Shown here: piece after piece, positions 24,947 to 33,829 of the stretch | Position numbering within the stretch: position 1 is the first letter of the stretch | Layout: the number at the start of each line of letters is the position of its first letter | Source of the DNA: Intestinimonas sp052065695 | GTDB taxonomy: Bacteria; Bacillota; Clostridia; Oscillospirales; Oscillospiraceae | Length of the DNA stretch: 64,000 nt | Assembly: GCF_052065695.1 (NCBI RefSeq) | Contig: NZ_JBQHTM010000009.1 | Span: forward strand, 1-64,000 | Direction: 5' to 3' | Notes under the pieces: generated by a model | The model's database searches: none | What the model saw: only the letters and a program-made list of their open reading frames with translations | Told to the model about the DNA's origin: nothing | Translations under genes and position numbers: made by a program

Positions 24947-26080
24947 ATGAACTCCTTCAGCGTGCGTACTAGGATCATGACAGGGGGCGGTTTGGAGACC
25001 CTCGCCCCCAAACTGCACCGGGTATTTATCGTCACCGATGGCTTTATGTCCTCCAGCGGAAAGGTGAGCTATATCACCGATGAGCTGGACAAGGCAGGGG
25101 CGGAGTACCGCATTTTTGACAAGGTAAAGGCCGACCCCGACATCGCCACCGTCACCAAGGGTGTGGACACCATTCTGGAATTCAAGCCCGACGCCGTCAT
25201 CGCCTTCGGCGGCGGCTCTCCTATCGATGCGGCCAAGGCCATCGTATTCTTCGCGGCCAAGGCCTGCGATATGCGGGACTGCCAGTTCATCGCGGTGCCC
25301 ACAACCAGCGGCACCGGCTCCGAGGTGAGCCGCTTTGCCGTCATCACCGATCCGGAGAAGGAGGTCAAGTACCCCCTGGTGGAGGACAGCCTCCTGCCCG
25401 ATGTGGCTATTCTGGACGCCGTGCTTACCGCCAGCGTGCCTCCCTCTGTCACCGCTGACACCGGCATCGACGTTTTCACCCACGCGGTAGAGGCCCTGGT
25501 GTCCACCGCCGCCAACGACTTCTCCGACGCGGCGGCTGAAAAATCCATCAAGCTGGTGCGCAAGCACCTGCTTACTGCCTACCGTGAGTCGGAGAATATG
25601 GAGGCACGTCAGGGCATGCACAATGCCTCCTGCCTGGCCGGTATCGCCTTCTCCAACTCCGGCCTGGGCCTCAATCACGGTATGGCCCACGCTCTGGGCG
25701 CCCGGTTCCACATCCCCCACGGCCGGGCCAACGGCATCCTGCTCCCCTATGTGATGAGCTTCAACGCCGGCTGCGCCGAGAGCCTTACCCCTGTGGCCAA
25801 GCGGTATGCCAAGATCGCCCGCCTGCTGGGCCTGGAGAGCTCCAGCGTCCGCCAGAGCGCCCTCAATCTCATCCGCACCGCCCGGAAGTACGTGGAGCAG
25901 TTCCACATCCCCTCCAGCATCCAGGTTGCCGGCGTGAACAAAGAGGAATTTGAGGCCGAGCTGGATGCTATGGCGGAGGCCGCCCTGGCCGACCGCTGCA
26001 CCGCCACTAATCCCAGGCCCTGCACCAAGGAGGATATTCTCCAGGTGTTCCGGAAAGCCTATATCGGGAAGCTGCCCTAA
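24947..26080 (+). CDS. eutG: Iron-containing alcohol dehydrogenase, EutG-type
   Basis: This 377-residue group III alcohol dehydrogenase carries the NAD loop FGGGSPIDAAKAI, TTSGTGSEVSRFAVI, and the iron-ligand region GIDVFTHAVEA and GLNHGMAHALGARFHIPHGR. It would reduce acetaldehyde from ethanolamine to ethanol and recycle NADH, as EutG does in the microcompartment. The start MNSFSVRTRIM follows the leader terminator and a GGAAAGGAG/GAAGAG region. It has its own promoter and ANTAR-type leader, separate from the eutS operon. No obvious N-terminal encapsulation helix is present. Confidence 0.9.
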   Translation: MNSFSVRTRIMTGGGLETLAPKLHRVFIVTDGFMSSSGKVSYITDELDKAGAEYRIFDKVKADPDIATVTKGVDTILEFKPDAVIAFGGGSPIDAAKAIVFFAAKACDMRDCQFIAVPTTSGTGSEVSRFAVITDPEKEVKYPLVEDSLLPDVAILDAVLTASVPPSVTADTGIDVFTHAVEALVSTAANDFSDAAAEKSIKLVRKHLLTAYRESENMEARQGMHNASCLAGIAFSNSGLGLNHGMAHALGARFHIPHGRANGILLPYVMSFNAGCAESLTPVAKRYAKIARLLGLESSSVRQSALNLIRTARKYVEQFHIPSSIQVAGVNKEEFEAELDAMAEAALADRCTATNPRPCTKEDILQVFRKAYIGKLP

Positions 26081-26083
26081 AGG

Positions 26084-26120
26084 TTTCAGCCGCGGCCGGT
26101 AGTGCCGGCCGCGGCTGAAA
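26084..26120. terminator. Perfect 16-bp hairpin after eutG
   Basis: TTTCAGCCGCGGCCGG (26084-26099) and CCGGCCGCGGCTGAAA (26105-26120) are exact complements around a 5-base loop. There is no T run after it, so it may stabilise the eutG mRNA 3' end or end transcription inefficiently. Confidence 0.55.
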
Positions 26121-26133
26121 GAAGAGAAAAGCA

Positions 26134-26162
26134 TTGACAATGCCGCTTTTGGCTGATAAAAT
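26134..26162 (+). promoter_or_regulatory. Sigma-A promoter of the main eut operon
   Basis: TTGACA (26134-26139) and TAAAAT (26157-26162) are 17 bases apart. The leader that follows is about 190 bases long before eutS. Confidence 0.88.
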
Positions 26163-26225
26163 ATGCAAAAAGCATTGATGCGATTTCAGATGCTTTTGTA
26201 TAAAAGTGGCGGAAGGTGCGCCGTT

Positions 26226-26331
26226 AGTGCCGGAAGCAGCGCGGATCGATAGGAAACGCAGGTGTTTGAGCCGAGCGATGGAGCTCCCAGGGATTGATGC
26301 TGAAAAAGATTGATCCTTTGGGAGCTTTTTT
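26226..26331 (+). promoter_or_regulatory. ANTAR-type hairpin overlapping a terminator in the eutS leader
   Basis: The hairpin GAGC-GATGGA-GCTC (26273-26286) has a six-base loop like those in the eutG leader. Its 3' arm overlaps the terminator arm AGCTCCCA (26282-26289), which pairs with TGGGAGCT (26319-26326) and runs into T6. A less clear upstream partner, GTGC/GCGC around a loop ending GAAGCA, lies at 26227-26242. EutV control is inferred. Confidence 0.68.
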
Positions 26332-26359
26332 GTCAGGTGATACCGCTGCTCATGGAAGG

Positions 26360-26722
26360 ATGGTGAGCGCCGTGATCGAATTGGACGAGAAAAAACGAAT
26401 TATTCAGGAATTTGTCCCCGGCAAGCAGGTGACACTGTGCCATGTGATCGCCAGCCCGGACGACTCCCTCTATACAAAGCTGGGGCTGATCGACGCCAGG
26501 GGTGCCATCGGCATCATGACCATCACCCCCAGTGAGGCCGCCATGATCGCTGCCGATGTGTCCACCAAGGCCGCAGCGGTGGAGATCGGTTTCGTGGACC
26601 GGTTCAACGGTTCCCTGGTCATCACCGGTGATGTGGCCGCTGTGGAGGCCGCCCTCCACAGCGTGATGCAGGTGCTGTGTGACATGATGGGCTACAGCCC
26701 CACGCCTATGACTAAGACCTGA
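26360..26722 (+). CDS. eutS: Ethanolamine microcompartment shell protein EutS
   Basis: A BMC-domain protein of about 120 residues whose core, RIIQEFVPGKQVTLCHVIASP and AIGIMTITPSEAAMIAADV, matches EutS (circularly permuted hexameric shell protein). The reading frame is open back to 26294, but that region is the leader terminator. The start is therefore ATG 26360 (GGAAGG directly before it) or the GTG at 26372. It is the first gene of the long eut operon and is followed 11 bp later by eutP. Confidence 0.92.
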   Translation: MVSAVIELDEKKRIIQEFVPGKQVTLCHVIASPDDSLYTKLGLIDARGAIGIMTITPSEAAMIAADVSTKAAAVEIGFVDRFNGSLVITGDVAAVEAALHSVMQVLCDMMGYSPTPMTKT

Positions 26723-26733
26723 GGCCGCACGAG

Positions 26734-27180
26734 ATGGAAGGACGAAAAAAACGTATGATCCTCATCGGCCGCTCGGCGGCGGGGAAGACCACCCTGTGCC
26801 AGCGGATCAATCATGAGGACTTGACTTATCACAAGACCCAGACGGTACAGGTCATCAATCAGACCATGATCGACACGCCGGGAGAATATTTGGAGCGCCG
26901 GTATTTTCGGGGCGCTTTGATGGTAACGGCGGCAGACGCGGACGTCATCGTTTTTGTCCAGGATGCCACGGAGGACGGGACCATGTTTCCCCCAGCCTAT
27001 AATAGCCAGTTTGCCAAGCCCGCCCTTGGTGTGGTGACCAAATGTGACATTGCCACGCCGGAGCAGGTGGAACGCGCCAAGCAATATCTGCGTATGGCGG
27101 GGGCCAGCCAGATGTTCGTGACCAGCAGCGTCAGCGGCGAGGGAGTCGATGAGCTGCTGCGGTTCCTGGGGTACTTGTAG
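26734..27180 (+). CDS. eutP: Ethanolamine utilisation protein EutP
   Basis: This 148-residue P-loop GTPase-like protein has the Walker A motif GRSAAGKTTLCQ, IDTPGEYLERRYFRGAL (DxxG-like) and VVTKCD (N/TKxD). It matches EutP/PduV. In Salmonella, EutP-family proteins have been associated with acetate kinase activity and with the shell. The precise role is unsettled. It sits between eutS and eutV as in other Firmicute loci. Confidence 0.92.
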   Translation: MEGRKKRMILIGRSAAGKTTLCQRINHEDLTYHKTQTVQVINQTMIDTPGEYLERRYFRGALMVTAADADVIVFVQDATEDGTMFPPAYNSQFAKPALGVVTKCDIATPEQVERAKQYLRMAGASQMFVTSSVSGEGVDELLRFLGYL

Positions 27181-27221
27181 CGGGCGGACGGACGCCGGCA
27201 CAGCAAGGAGGAAGAAGTGGA

Positions 27222-27809
27222 ATGTACAAGGACGGGATCCGGGTGGTCATCGCCGACGATGAACCCATCACCCGAATGGACTTGAAAGAACTGCTGGCGG
27301 AAGAGGGCTATCAGGTGGTCGGAGAGGCCGCCGACGGCTTTGACGCTGTGGAGGTCTGCAAGCAGTGCCGGCCCGACCTGGTGCTCATGGATATCAAGAT
27401 GCCTCTGCTGGATGGCCTGTCCGCAGCCAAGATCGTATATGAAGAAAACCTGGCTGACACGGTGATGATGCTCACGGCGTACAGTGAGCGGGAATTCGTG
27501 GATCAGGCCAAAGATATTGGGGTGGCCGGTTACCTGGTCAAACCCATCGACGAGAAATCCCTGGTCCCCAGCATTGAGCTGGCGGTGGCCCGCAGCAAGG
27601 ACATGAAGAAGCTCCGAAAGGATATGCAGAAGGTGTCTGAGCGGCTGGAGAACCGCAGTATCATCGAGAAGGCCAAAGGTCAGGTCATGGCCCAGGAGGG
27701 CATGACCGAACAGGACGCCTACGACTACATCCGGAAGCTCAGCCAGACAAAGAACCTGTCCATGCGCCGGGTAGCCGAGATCATCTTGATGAAGTCCGGG
27801 GGTCAGTGA
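27222..27809 (+). CDS. eutV: ANTAR-domain response regulator EutV
   Basis: This 195-residue protein has a receiver domain (VVIADDEPITR, phospho-Asp in VLMDIKMPLLDG, Lys in LVKPIDEKS) and a C-terminal ANTAR domain (about 135-190: RSIIEKAKGQVMAQEGMTEQ, then RVAEIILMK). ANTAR regulators bind paired RNA hairpins and prevent termination. Three candidate target leaders lie in this locus (24791, 26226 and 29230). A strong AAGGAGG precedes the ATG. It is followed 3 bp later by its kinase. Confidence 0.96.
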   Translation: MYKDGIRVVIADDEPITRMDLKELLAEEGYQVVGEAADGFDAVEVCKQCRPDLVLMDIKMPLLDGLSAAKIVYEENLADTVMMLTAYSEREFVDQAKDIGVAGYLVKPIDEKSLVPSIELAVARSKDMKKLRKDMQKVSERLENRSIIEKAKGQVMAQEGMTEQDAYDYIRKLSQTKNLSMRRVAEIILMKSGGQ

Positions 27810-27812
27810 GAG

Positions 27813-29240
27813 ATGGACATCATCTGGGAGCTGTGCAAAAAATATACGGACCTCACAGAGGAGGAGATTGCCACCATACAGGGTATGAGTGCGGTGCTCC
27901 AACCCTTGGCCAACCTGGAGGATGCCGATATTTTTATCGACTGCCCCTCCTGGGATGGAGACGCGATCGTTGTGGCCGAGGCGAAGCCCTCCTATGTACC
28001 GTCCTCCTATAAAAAGACCGTGGTGGGCCTGCTGGCCCGGAAGGAAAACGAGCCCGCAGTGGCCCGGACCTTCCGGTTGGGGGTGGCCACCAAACAGATG
28101 AAGGCCGTGACCCAGGAGAATGGCCGCACCATCCAGTCGGTGGAACCCATCAAGAACACCGCCGGCGACCGGGTCATTGGCGTGCTCATCCGGGAGCAGC
28201 GGGTGGATGAGCAGCGGCAGATCAGCGAGCGGCTCCATTTTTCCGAGCAGAGCTACGAGCAGATCGCCAACGCCCTGAGCCACATGGTGGGCAGCAACAA
28301 CTGGCTCACCGAGTGTATTGACGAGGCGCTGCTGATGGTGGATCGGACAGGCGTTGTAGCCTTCCGGAACTCCCTGGCTCGGGACCTCTACCGTCAACTG
28401 GGATACATAGAGGACCCGCTGGGTCAGGTCTACGAGAATGTGCGCCTGGTAGACTCGGTGGATGATACCGACCAGTCGGGCTACTCGGTCATCGAGATCA
28501 CCGTGGGCCGGCACAGCCTTTCCGTGAAACATATCCAGCTGGAGAGTGAAGACATGGCCTTTGCCGTGGTCATCCAGGACAACACCTGGAAGAAAGAACA
28601 GGAAAAGGCCCTGATCCTTAAATCGGTGGCCATCAAGGAGATGCATCACCGGGTTAAGAACAATCTCCAGACCATCGCCAGCCTCCTGCGGCTCCAGGTC
28701 CGGCGCTCAGACAACGAGGAGACCCGGAAGGTTCTGGGCGAGAGTATGAACCGCATCCTCTCCATCGCCACCACCCATGAGCTGCTGGCACAGAGCGGTG
28801 TGGACCAGGTAAAGATCGGTGAGGTCATCCTCAATATCAAAAATAATACCGTCCGCTACTTTGCCCGTCCTCACTTCGACGTGAACATCACCCTGGAGGG
28901 GGACGATTTCAAGGTAGATTCCGATATTGCCACCTCGGTGGCCCTCATCATCAACGAGCTGCTGCAGAATTCCCTTCAGTACGCCTTCCAGGACCGGGAG
29001 AGCGGGCTGATCCGCATTGTGGTGACCCGCGGGGAGCTGTATTCCCGCATCGAGGTCATCGATAACGGCAGCGGCTATGATGTGGAGAACGTCCGCACCG
29101 ACCGGCTGGGCCTGTCCATCGTCCAGACCATGGTGAAGGATAAGCTCCGGGGGAATCTGGGCGTGGAGTCGGGACCGGGCGGGACCCATGTGACCTTTGA
29201 CTTCAAAAATCAAATCGTAGACGCGGCCAGTGTGACGTAA
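27813..29240 (+). CDS. eutW: Ethanolamine sensor histidine kinase EutW
   Basis: This 475-residue cytosolic kinase has no membrane segment. The N-terminal ligand-binding region (about 1-150) and a PAS-like part (about 165-250) precede the HisKA_2 box KEMHHRVKNNLQTIASLLRL (His about 278-279) and an HWE/HisKA_2-type ATPase with IINELLQNSLQYAF and DNGSGYD. It matches EutW, which senses ethanolamine and phosphorylates EutV. Its final codons and stop overlap an RNA hairpin of the next attenuator (29230-29243). Confidence 0.95.
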   Translation: MDIIWELCKKYTDLTEEEIATIQGMSAVLQPLANLEDADIFIDCPSWDGDAIVVAEAKPSYVPSSYKKTVVGLLARKENEPAVARTFRLGVATKQMKAVTQENGRTIQSVEPIKNTAGDRVIGVLIREQRVDEQRQISERLHFSEQSYEQIANALSHMVGSNNWLTECIDEALLMVDRTGVVAFRNSLARDLYRQLGYIEDPLGQVYENVRLVDSVDDTDQSGYSVIEITVGRHSLSVKHIQLESEDMAFAVVIQDNTWKKEQEKALILKSVAIKEMHHRVKNNLQTIASLLRLQVRRSDNEETRKVLGESMNRILSIATTHELLAQSGVDQVKIGEVILNIKNNTVRYFARPHFDVNITLEGDDFKVDSDIATSVALIINELLQNSLQYAFQDRESGLIRIVVTRGELYSRIEVIDNGSGYDVENVRTDRLGLSIVQTMVKDKLRGNLGVESGPGGTHVTFDFKNQIVDAASVT

Positions 29241-29321
29241 CACGGGCCGGAAAACAGAGCGACGCAGCTCGGATGCGCGGGGGAGAGAAAAAGCCCCTGT
29301 GTGTTCGGGCTGCCTGTTTTT
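29230..29321 (+). promoter_or_regulatory. ANTAR-type dual hairpin and terminator between eutW and eutA
   Basis: Hairpin 1, GTGT-GACGTA-ACAC (29230-29243), contains the eutW stop codon. Hairpin 2 is GAGC-GACGCA-GCTC (29257-29270). Both have six-base loops of the form GACGYA. The 3' arm of hairpin 2 overlaps the terminator arm starting AGCTCGG at 29266. That arm pairs over 18 positions (29266-29283 with 29294-29311, several G-U) and is followed by T6 at 29316-29321. Transcription into eutA and the structural genes would need EutV. Confidence 0.75.
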
Positions 29322-29360
29322 ACAGGACCAACGACCAAAAATGGAAAGCAGGTGAACGCC

Positions 29361-30791
29361 TTGCATGAAGTGATCCTCAGCGTGGGCATCGATATTGGAA
29401 CCTCCACGACACAGCTCATTTTCAGCAGGCTGACCATTGAGAACCGGGCCAGCAGCTATACCGTGCCGCGGATCCAGATCGTGGACAAAGAGGTCATCTA
29501 CCGCAGTCTCATCTATTTTACGCCCCTCAAGTCCAACACGGAGATCGACGCCGAGGCGGTGAAGAAGATCGTCCGGGAGGAGTACCAGGCCGCCGGTATG
29601 ACACCGGAGGATGTGCGGACCGGCGCGGTGATCATCACCGGCGAGACCGCCCGGAAGGAAAACGCTAACGAGGTGCTGGAGGCCCTCTCCGATCTGGCCG
29701 GAGACTTTGTGGTGGCCACCGCCGGGCCCGACCTGGAGTCGGTGCTCTCGGCCCGGGGCGCCGGCGCCGACAAGCTCTCGGAAGAGCACCGCACCACCGT
29801 CGCCAACCTGGATGTGGGCGGCGGCACCACCAACATCGCAGTCTATGAGAAGGGGACCCTCCGCGGGGTGAGCTGTCTGGATATCGGCGGGCGCCTCATC
29901 AAAGTGGACAAGGGCAGGGTCACCTATCTCTTCCCAAAGATACAGGCATTGGCCAAGTCCCACGGCATCGACCTTCAGGTGGGCGATCCGGCGGAGGAGC
30001 AGAAGCTCCGCCAGATCTGCGCCCTGATGGCCGACCAGCTGGCCCAGTCCCTCCACCTCAAGAAGATGGACGGGGACCACCTGGGACTCTACACCAACGA
30101 CGGCAAACCCCTCCCCGCCGAGCCGGAAATCAAGGCTATCACCTTCTCCGGCGGCGTTGCCGACTGCGTCTATCAGCAGATGGAGGGCGACTATTTCCGT
30201 TACGGCGACATCGGTGTGCTGCTGGGTCAGGCGATCCGGTCCAACCCGGATCTCCAGACCGTGCAGCTCTTCCAGGCCGCCGAGACAATACGGGCCACGG
30301 TGGTGGGCGCGGGGACGCATACCACCGAGGTGAGCGGGAGCACCATCCACGTCGAGGCAGACAGGCTCCCGATCAAGAACATCCCCATTCTCAAGGTGTC
30401 CGAGGAGGACGAGGCGTCGCTGGAGACGTTTCGCTCCTCCATCACCAGGCAGATGCCGCTGTACAAGCCGGAGGGCAAGGTGGAACAGATCGCCATTGCC
30501 TTCAACGGGGAAACGCGCACCAGCTTTGCGGAGGTCCAGGACCTCGCAGCGGCCATCATTGACGGAGCGAAGGAGGTGATCGACAGCAGTTATCCCTTGA
30601 TCCTTGTGGTGGAGGCCGATATCGGCAAGGTGCTGGGGAACGCGGTGAACGTGATGCTGGACTACAAGAAAGATGTCATCTGCATCGACGGCATCAAGAC
30701 CCTCAGCGGAGACTACGTGGACATCGGCGAACCCGTCGCGGACGGGCATGTGGTACCCGTGGTGATCAAGACCCTGATCTTTAATTCTTAA
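29361..30791 (+). CDS. eutA: Ethanolamine ammonia-lyase reactivase EutA
   Basis: The 476-residue protein begins at TTG 29361, placed by AGGTG at 29350-29354. The open frame upstream lies in the attenuator. The actin/ASKHA-like ATPase signature GIDIGTSTTQLIF is followed by VANLDVGGGTTNIAVYEKG and ITFSGGVADCVYQQ. EutA exchanges damaged for fresh adenosylcobalamin in ethanolamine ammonia-lyase. It precedes eutB by 22 bp. Confidence 0.95.
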   Translation: MHEVILSVGIDIGTSTTQLIFSRLTIENRASSYTVPRIQIVDKEVIYRSLIYFTPLKSNTEIDAEAVKKIVREEYQAAGMTPEDVRTGAVIITGETARKENANEVLEALSDLAGDFVVATAGPDLESVLSARGAGADKLSEEHRTTVANLDVGGGTTNIAVYEKGTLRGVSCLDIGGRLIKVDKGRVTYLFPKIQALAKSHGIDLQVGDPAEEQKLRQICALMADQLAQSLHLKKMDGDHLGLYTNDGKPLPAEPEIKAITFSGGVADCVYQQMEGDYFRYGDIGVLLGQAIRSNPDLQTVQLFQAAETIRATVVGAGTHTTEVSGSTIHVEADRLPIKNIPILKVSEEDEASLETFRSSITRQMPLYKPEGKVEQIAIAFNGETRTSFAEVQDLAAAIIDGAKEVIDSSYPLILVVEADIGKVLGNAVNVMLDYKKDVICIDGIKTLSGDYVDIGEPVADGHVVPVVIKTLIFNS

Positions 30792-30813
30792 AAAGTACGA
30801 GAGGTGAAGTAGC

Positions 30814-32184
30814 GTGATTCTCAAAACGAAGCTGTTTGGCCATGTGTACGAGTTCAAGAGCGTGCGCGAGGTTATGGCCAAGGCCAATGAGGAAAAGTCC
30901 GGCGACAAGCTGGCAGGCATCGCCGCCGAGACTGCCGAGGAAAGAGTCGCCGCCAAGGTGGTCCTTTCTCACCTTACTTTAAATGATCTGCGCAATTCCC
31001 CCGCCGTCCCCTATGAGGAGGACGAGGTTACCCGTATTATTCAGGACGCCGTCAATGAGACCATCTTCAATGAGTTCAAGAACATGACGGTGGCCGAGTT
31101 CCGCGAGTGGCTCCTCAGCGAGAGCACCACTACCGAGATGATCCGGCACGCTTCCCGCGGCCTGACCTCCGAGATCGTGGCCGGCGTCTGCAAGCTGATG
31201 AGCAACCTGGACCTCATCTACGCTGCCAAGAAGATGCGCGTGTCCGCCCACTGCAACACCACTATCGGTCTGCCCGGCACCTTCTCTTCCCGTCTGCAGC
31301 CCAACCACACCACCGATGATCCCAAGGGTATCATCGCTTCCGTTATGGAAGGTCTGTCCCTGGGCTGCGGCGACGCCGTTATCGGCCTGAACCCCGTGGA
31401 CGACTCCCTGGAGTCCGTGGCCCGCATTCTGAAGATGTTCGACGAGTTCAAGCGGAAGTGGGAGATCCCCACCCAGATCTGCGTGCTGGCCCACGTGACC
31501 ACTCAGACCGCCGCCGCCGACAAGCTGGGCGCTCCCCTGGACCTGATGTTCCAGTCTATCGCCGGCAGCCAGAAGGGCAACGAGGCCTTCGGCCTGACTG
31601 CCGAGATGCTGGACGAGGGCCGCGCCACCATGCTCAGCCGCGGCACCTGCACCGGCCCCAACGTGATGTACTTCGAGACCGGCCAGGGCTCCGAGCTCTC
31701 CTCTGACGCCCACAACGGCTGGGACCAGGTCACCATGGAGGCCCGCTGCTACGGCTTTGCCAAGCGCTATCAGCCCTTCCTGGTCAACACCGTGGTCGGC
31801 TTCATCGGCCCCGAGTACCTGTACGATTCCAAGCAGGTCACCCGCGCCGGTCTGGAGGACCACTTCATGGGCAAGCTGACCGGTGTTCCCATGGGCTGCG
31901 ACGCCTGCTACACCAACCACATGAAGGCTGACCAGAACGACATCGAGAACCTGGCCACCCTGCTGGTTGCCGCCGGCTGCAATTACATCATGGGCGTTCC
32001 CGAGGGCGATGACTGCATGCTGATGTATCAGTGCACCGGCTATCACGAGGCCGCTGCCCTCCGCGAGATCTTCGGCCTGCGTCCTATCCACGAGTTCGAT
32101 ATGTGGCTGGAGAAGATGGGCTTCTCCGAGAACGGCAAGCTGACCGCCAAGGCTGGCGACGCTTCCGTGTTCCTGGCGAAATAA
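30814..32184 (+). CDS. eutB: Ethanolamine ammonia-lyase large subunit
   Basis: This 456-residue protein starts at GTG after GAGAGGTGAAG. It is collinear with EutB: RHASRGLTSEIVAGVCKLMS, SAHCNTTIGLPGTFSSRLQP and a C-terminal NYIMGVPEGDDCMLMYQCTG. It is the catalytic TIM-barrel subunit that, with EutC and adenosylcobalamin, splits ethanolamine into acetaldehyde and ammonia in the microcompartment lumen. Codon usage is noticeably more biased (highly expressed type) than in the flanking regions. Confidence 0.98.
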   Translation: MILKTKLFGHVYEFKSVREVMAKANEEKSGDKLAGIAAETAEERVAAKVVLSHLTLNDLRNSPAVPYEEDEVTRIIQDAVNETIFNEFKNMTVAEFREWLLSESTTTEMIRHASRGLTSEIVAGVCKLMSNLDLIYAAKKMRVSAHCNTTIGLPGTFSSRLQPNHTTDDPKGIIASVMEGLSLGCGDAVIGLNPVDDSLESVARILKMFDEFKRKWEIPTQICVLAHVTTQTAAADKLGAPLDLMFQSIAGSQKGNEAFGLTAEMLDEGRATMLSRGTCTGPNVMYFETGQGSELSSDAHNGWDQVTMEARCYGFAKRYQPFLVNTVVGFIGPEYLYDSKQVTRAGLEDHFMGKLTGVPMGCDACYTNHMKADQNDIENLATLLVAAGCNYIMGVPEGDDCMLMYQCTGYHEAAALREIFGLRPIHEFDMWLEKMGFSENGKLTAKAGDASVFLAK

Positions 32185-32201
32185 GGGAGGAGGTGTGATT
32201 C

Positions 32202-33092
32202 ATGGATGAGAAAGATCTGAGAACAATCATTGAGCAGGTGCTCAGCGAGATGAACGTGAGCGGTTCCGCCGCTCCCGCTGTCGAGGCCGCCTGTGCCAAG
32301 GCCTGCGAGGCGCCCGCCAACATCGAAGACGGCTGCATCCCCGACATCACCGAGGTGGACATCCGCAAGCAGTATCTGGTGGAGAATCCTGAGCACGGCG
32401 AGGAGTATGCCGAGCTGAAGTTCAACGCACCCTGCCGTCTGGGCATCGGCAAGGCCGGCGCCCGCTACAAGACCCTCCCCCAGCTGGAGTTCCGGGCCGC
32501 CCACTCCGCCGCCCAGGACGCCGTGTTCAACGACGTGGATGAGGAGTTCGTGAAGTCTCAGGGCCTGTTCATCGTGCAGACCCAGTGCGACAGCAAGGAC
32601 ACCTACCTGACCCGCCCCGACCTGGGCCGCAAGCTCAGCCCCGAGGCCGTGGCCACCATCAAGGAAAAGTGCAAGAAGAACCCTACCGTCCAGATCTACG
32701 TGGCTGACGGTCTGTCCTCCGCCTCCGTGGCCGCCAACATCCCCGACCTGCTCCCCGCCATCATGCAGGGCCTGCAGAACTATAAGATCGACGTGGGCAC
32801 TCCCTTCTTCGTGAAGTTTGGGCGTGTGGCCGTCATGGACGAGATCTCCGAGCTTACCGGCGCCGAGGTTACCTGCACCCTCATCGGCGAGCGTCCCGGC
32901 CTGATCACCGCCGAGTCCATGTCCGCCTACATCGCTTACAAGGCCACCGTGGGCATGCCCGAGGCCCGCCGTACCGTGGTCTCCAACATCCACCGGAATG
33001 GTACCATCCCCGCCGAGGCCGGCGCTCACATCGCCGACATCATTAAGATCATGCTGGAGAAGAAGGCCAGCGGCACTGATCTGAAACTGTAA
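32202..33092 (+). CDS. eutC: Ethanolamine ammonia-lyase small subunit
   Basis: This 296-residue EutC has an N-terminal amphipathic helix MDEKDLRTIIEQVLSEMNV that fits a microcompartment encapsulation peptide. The cobalamin-binding core includes RLGIGKAGARYKTLPQLEFR, VADGLSSASVAANIPDLLP and SAYIAYKATVGMPEARRTVV. It is translated 17 bp after eutB. Confidence 0.98.
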   Translation: MDEKDLRTIIEQVLSEMNVSGSAAPAVEAACAKACEAPANIEDGCIPDITEVDIRKQYLVENPEHGEEYAELKFNAPCRLGIGKAGARYKTLPQLEFRAAHSAAQDAVFNDVDEEFVKSQGLFIVQTQCDSKDTYLTRPDLGRKLSPEAVATIKEKCKKNPTVQIYVADGLSSASVAANIPDLLPAIMQGLQNYKIDVGTPFFVKFGRVAVMDEISELTGAEVTCTLIGERPGLITAESMSAYIAYKATVGMPEARRTVVSNIHRNGTIPAEAGAHIADIIKIMLEKKASGTDLKL

Positions 33093-33114
33093 GGAGTAGG
33101 GAGGAAATTCTACC

Positions 33115-33765
33115 ATGAAAAGAGATCCCGTAAGAGCAACCGTATTGGCCACGAAGATCATCCCTAACGTGGCTCCTGATATGGCCAAAGAGCTGGGCCT
33201 GCAGCCCGGCGAGAAGTCCCTGGCTCTGGTCACCGCCGACTGCGATGATGTGACCTATACCGCTCTGGACGAGGCCACCAAGAAGGCCGACTGCCGTGTG
33301 GCCTACGCCAAGAGCTTCTACGGCGGCGCCGCCAACGCCAACACCAAGCTGGCCGGCGAGATCATCGGCATCCTGGCCGCCCCCAACCCCGCTGAGGCCA
33401 AGGCTGGCCTGGCCGCCTGTGTGGACATGATCGAGAACGTGTGCCACTTCGTCTCCGCCAACGAGGACGATACCATCGTCTACTATGCCCACTGCATCTC
33501 CCGGACCGGCTCCTACCTGTCCGAGGCCTGCGGCATCCAGGAGGGTGAGGCCATCGCCTACCTGATCGCGCCTCCTCTGGAGGCCATGTACGGCGTAGAT
33601 GCCGCTCTGAAGGCCGCCGACGTCCGTCTGTGCGTGCTGTATGCGCCCCCCAGCGAGACCAACTTCGGCGGCGGTCTGCTCACCGGCAGCCAGTCCGCCT
33701 GTAAGTCTGCCTGCGACGCCTTCGCCGCCGCTGTGGAGTTCGTGGCCGACAACCCCATCGACTGA
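33115..33765 (+). CDS. eutL: Shell protein EutL (first copy)
   Basis: This 216-residue tandem-BMC trimer protein begins MKRDPVRATVLATKIIP and includes YGGAANANTKLAGEIIGIL and PPSETNFGGGLLTGSQSAC, as in EutL, the gated-pore shell component. A second copy at 43993-44643 is almost identical. Differences cluster in the first 35 residues plus one A/E change. It lies 22 bp after eutC. Confidence 0.96.
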   Translation: MKRDPVRATVLATKIIPNVAPDMAKELGLQPGEKSLALVTADCDDVTYTALDEATKKADCRVAYAKSFYGGAANANTKLAGEIIGILAAPNPAEAKAGLAACVDMIENVCHFVSANEDDTIVYYAHCISRTGSYLSEACGIQEGEAIAYLIAPPLEAMYGVDAALKAADVRLCVLYAPPSETNFGGGLLTGSQSACKSACDAFAAAVEFVADNPID

Positions 33766-33829
33766 TCCCCATCGCCTGATTCGTTCACAAGAGAGGGCTG
33801 GTAATGCCGGCCCATGATGGAGGTACTGA

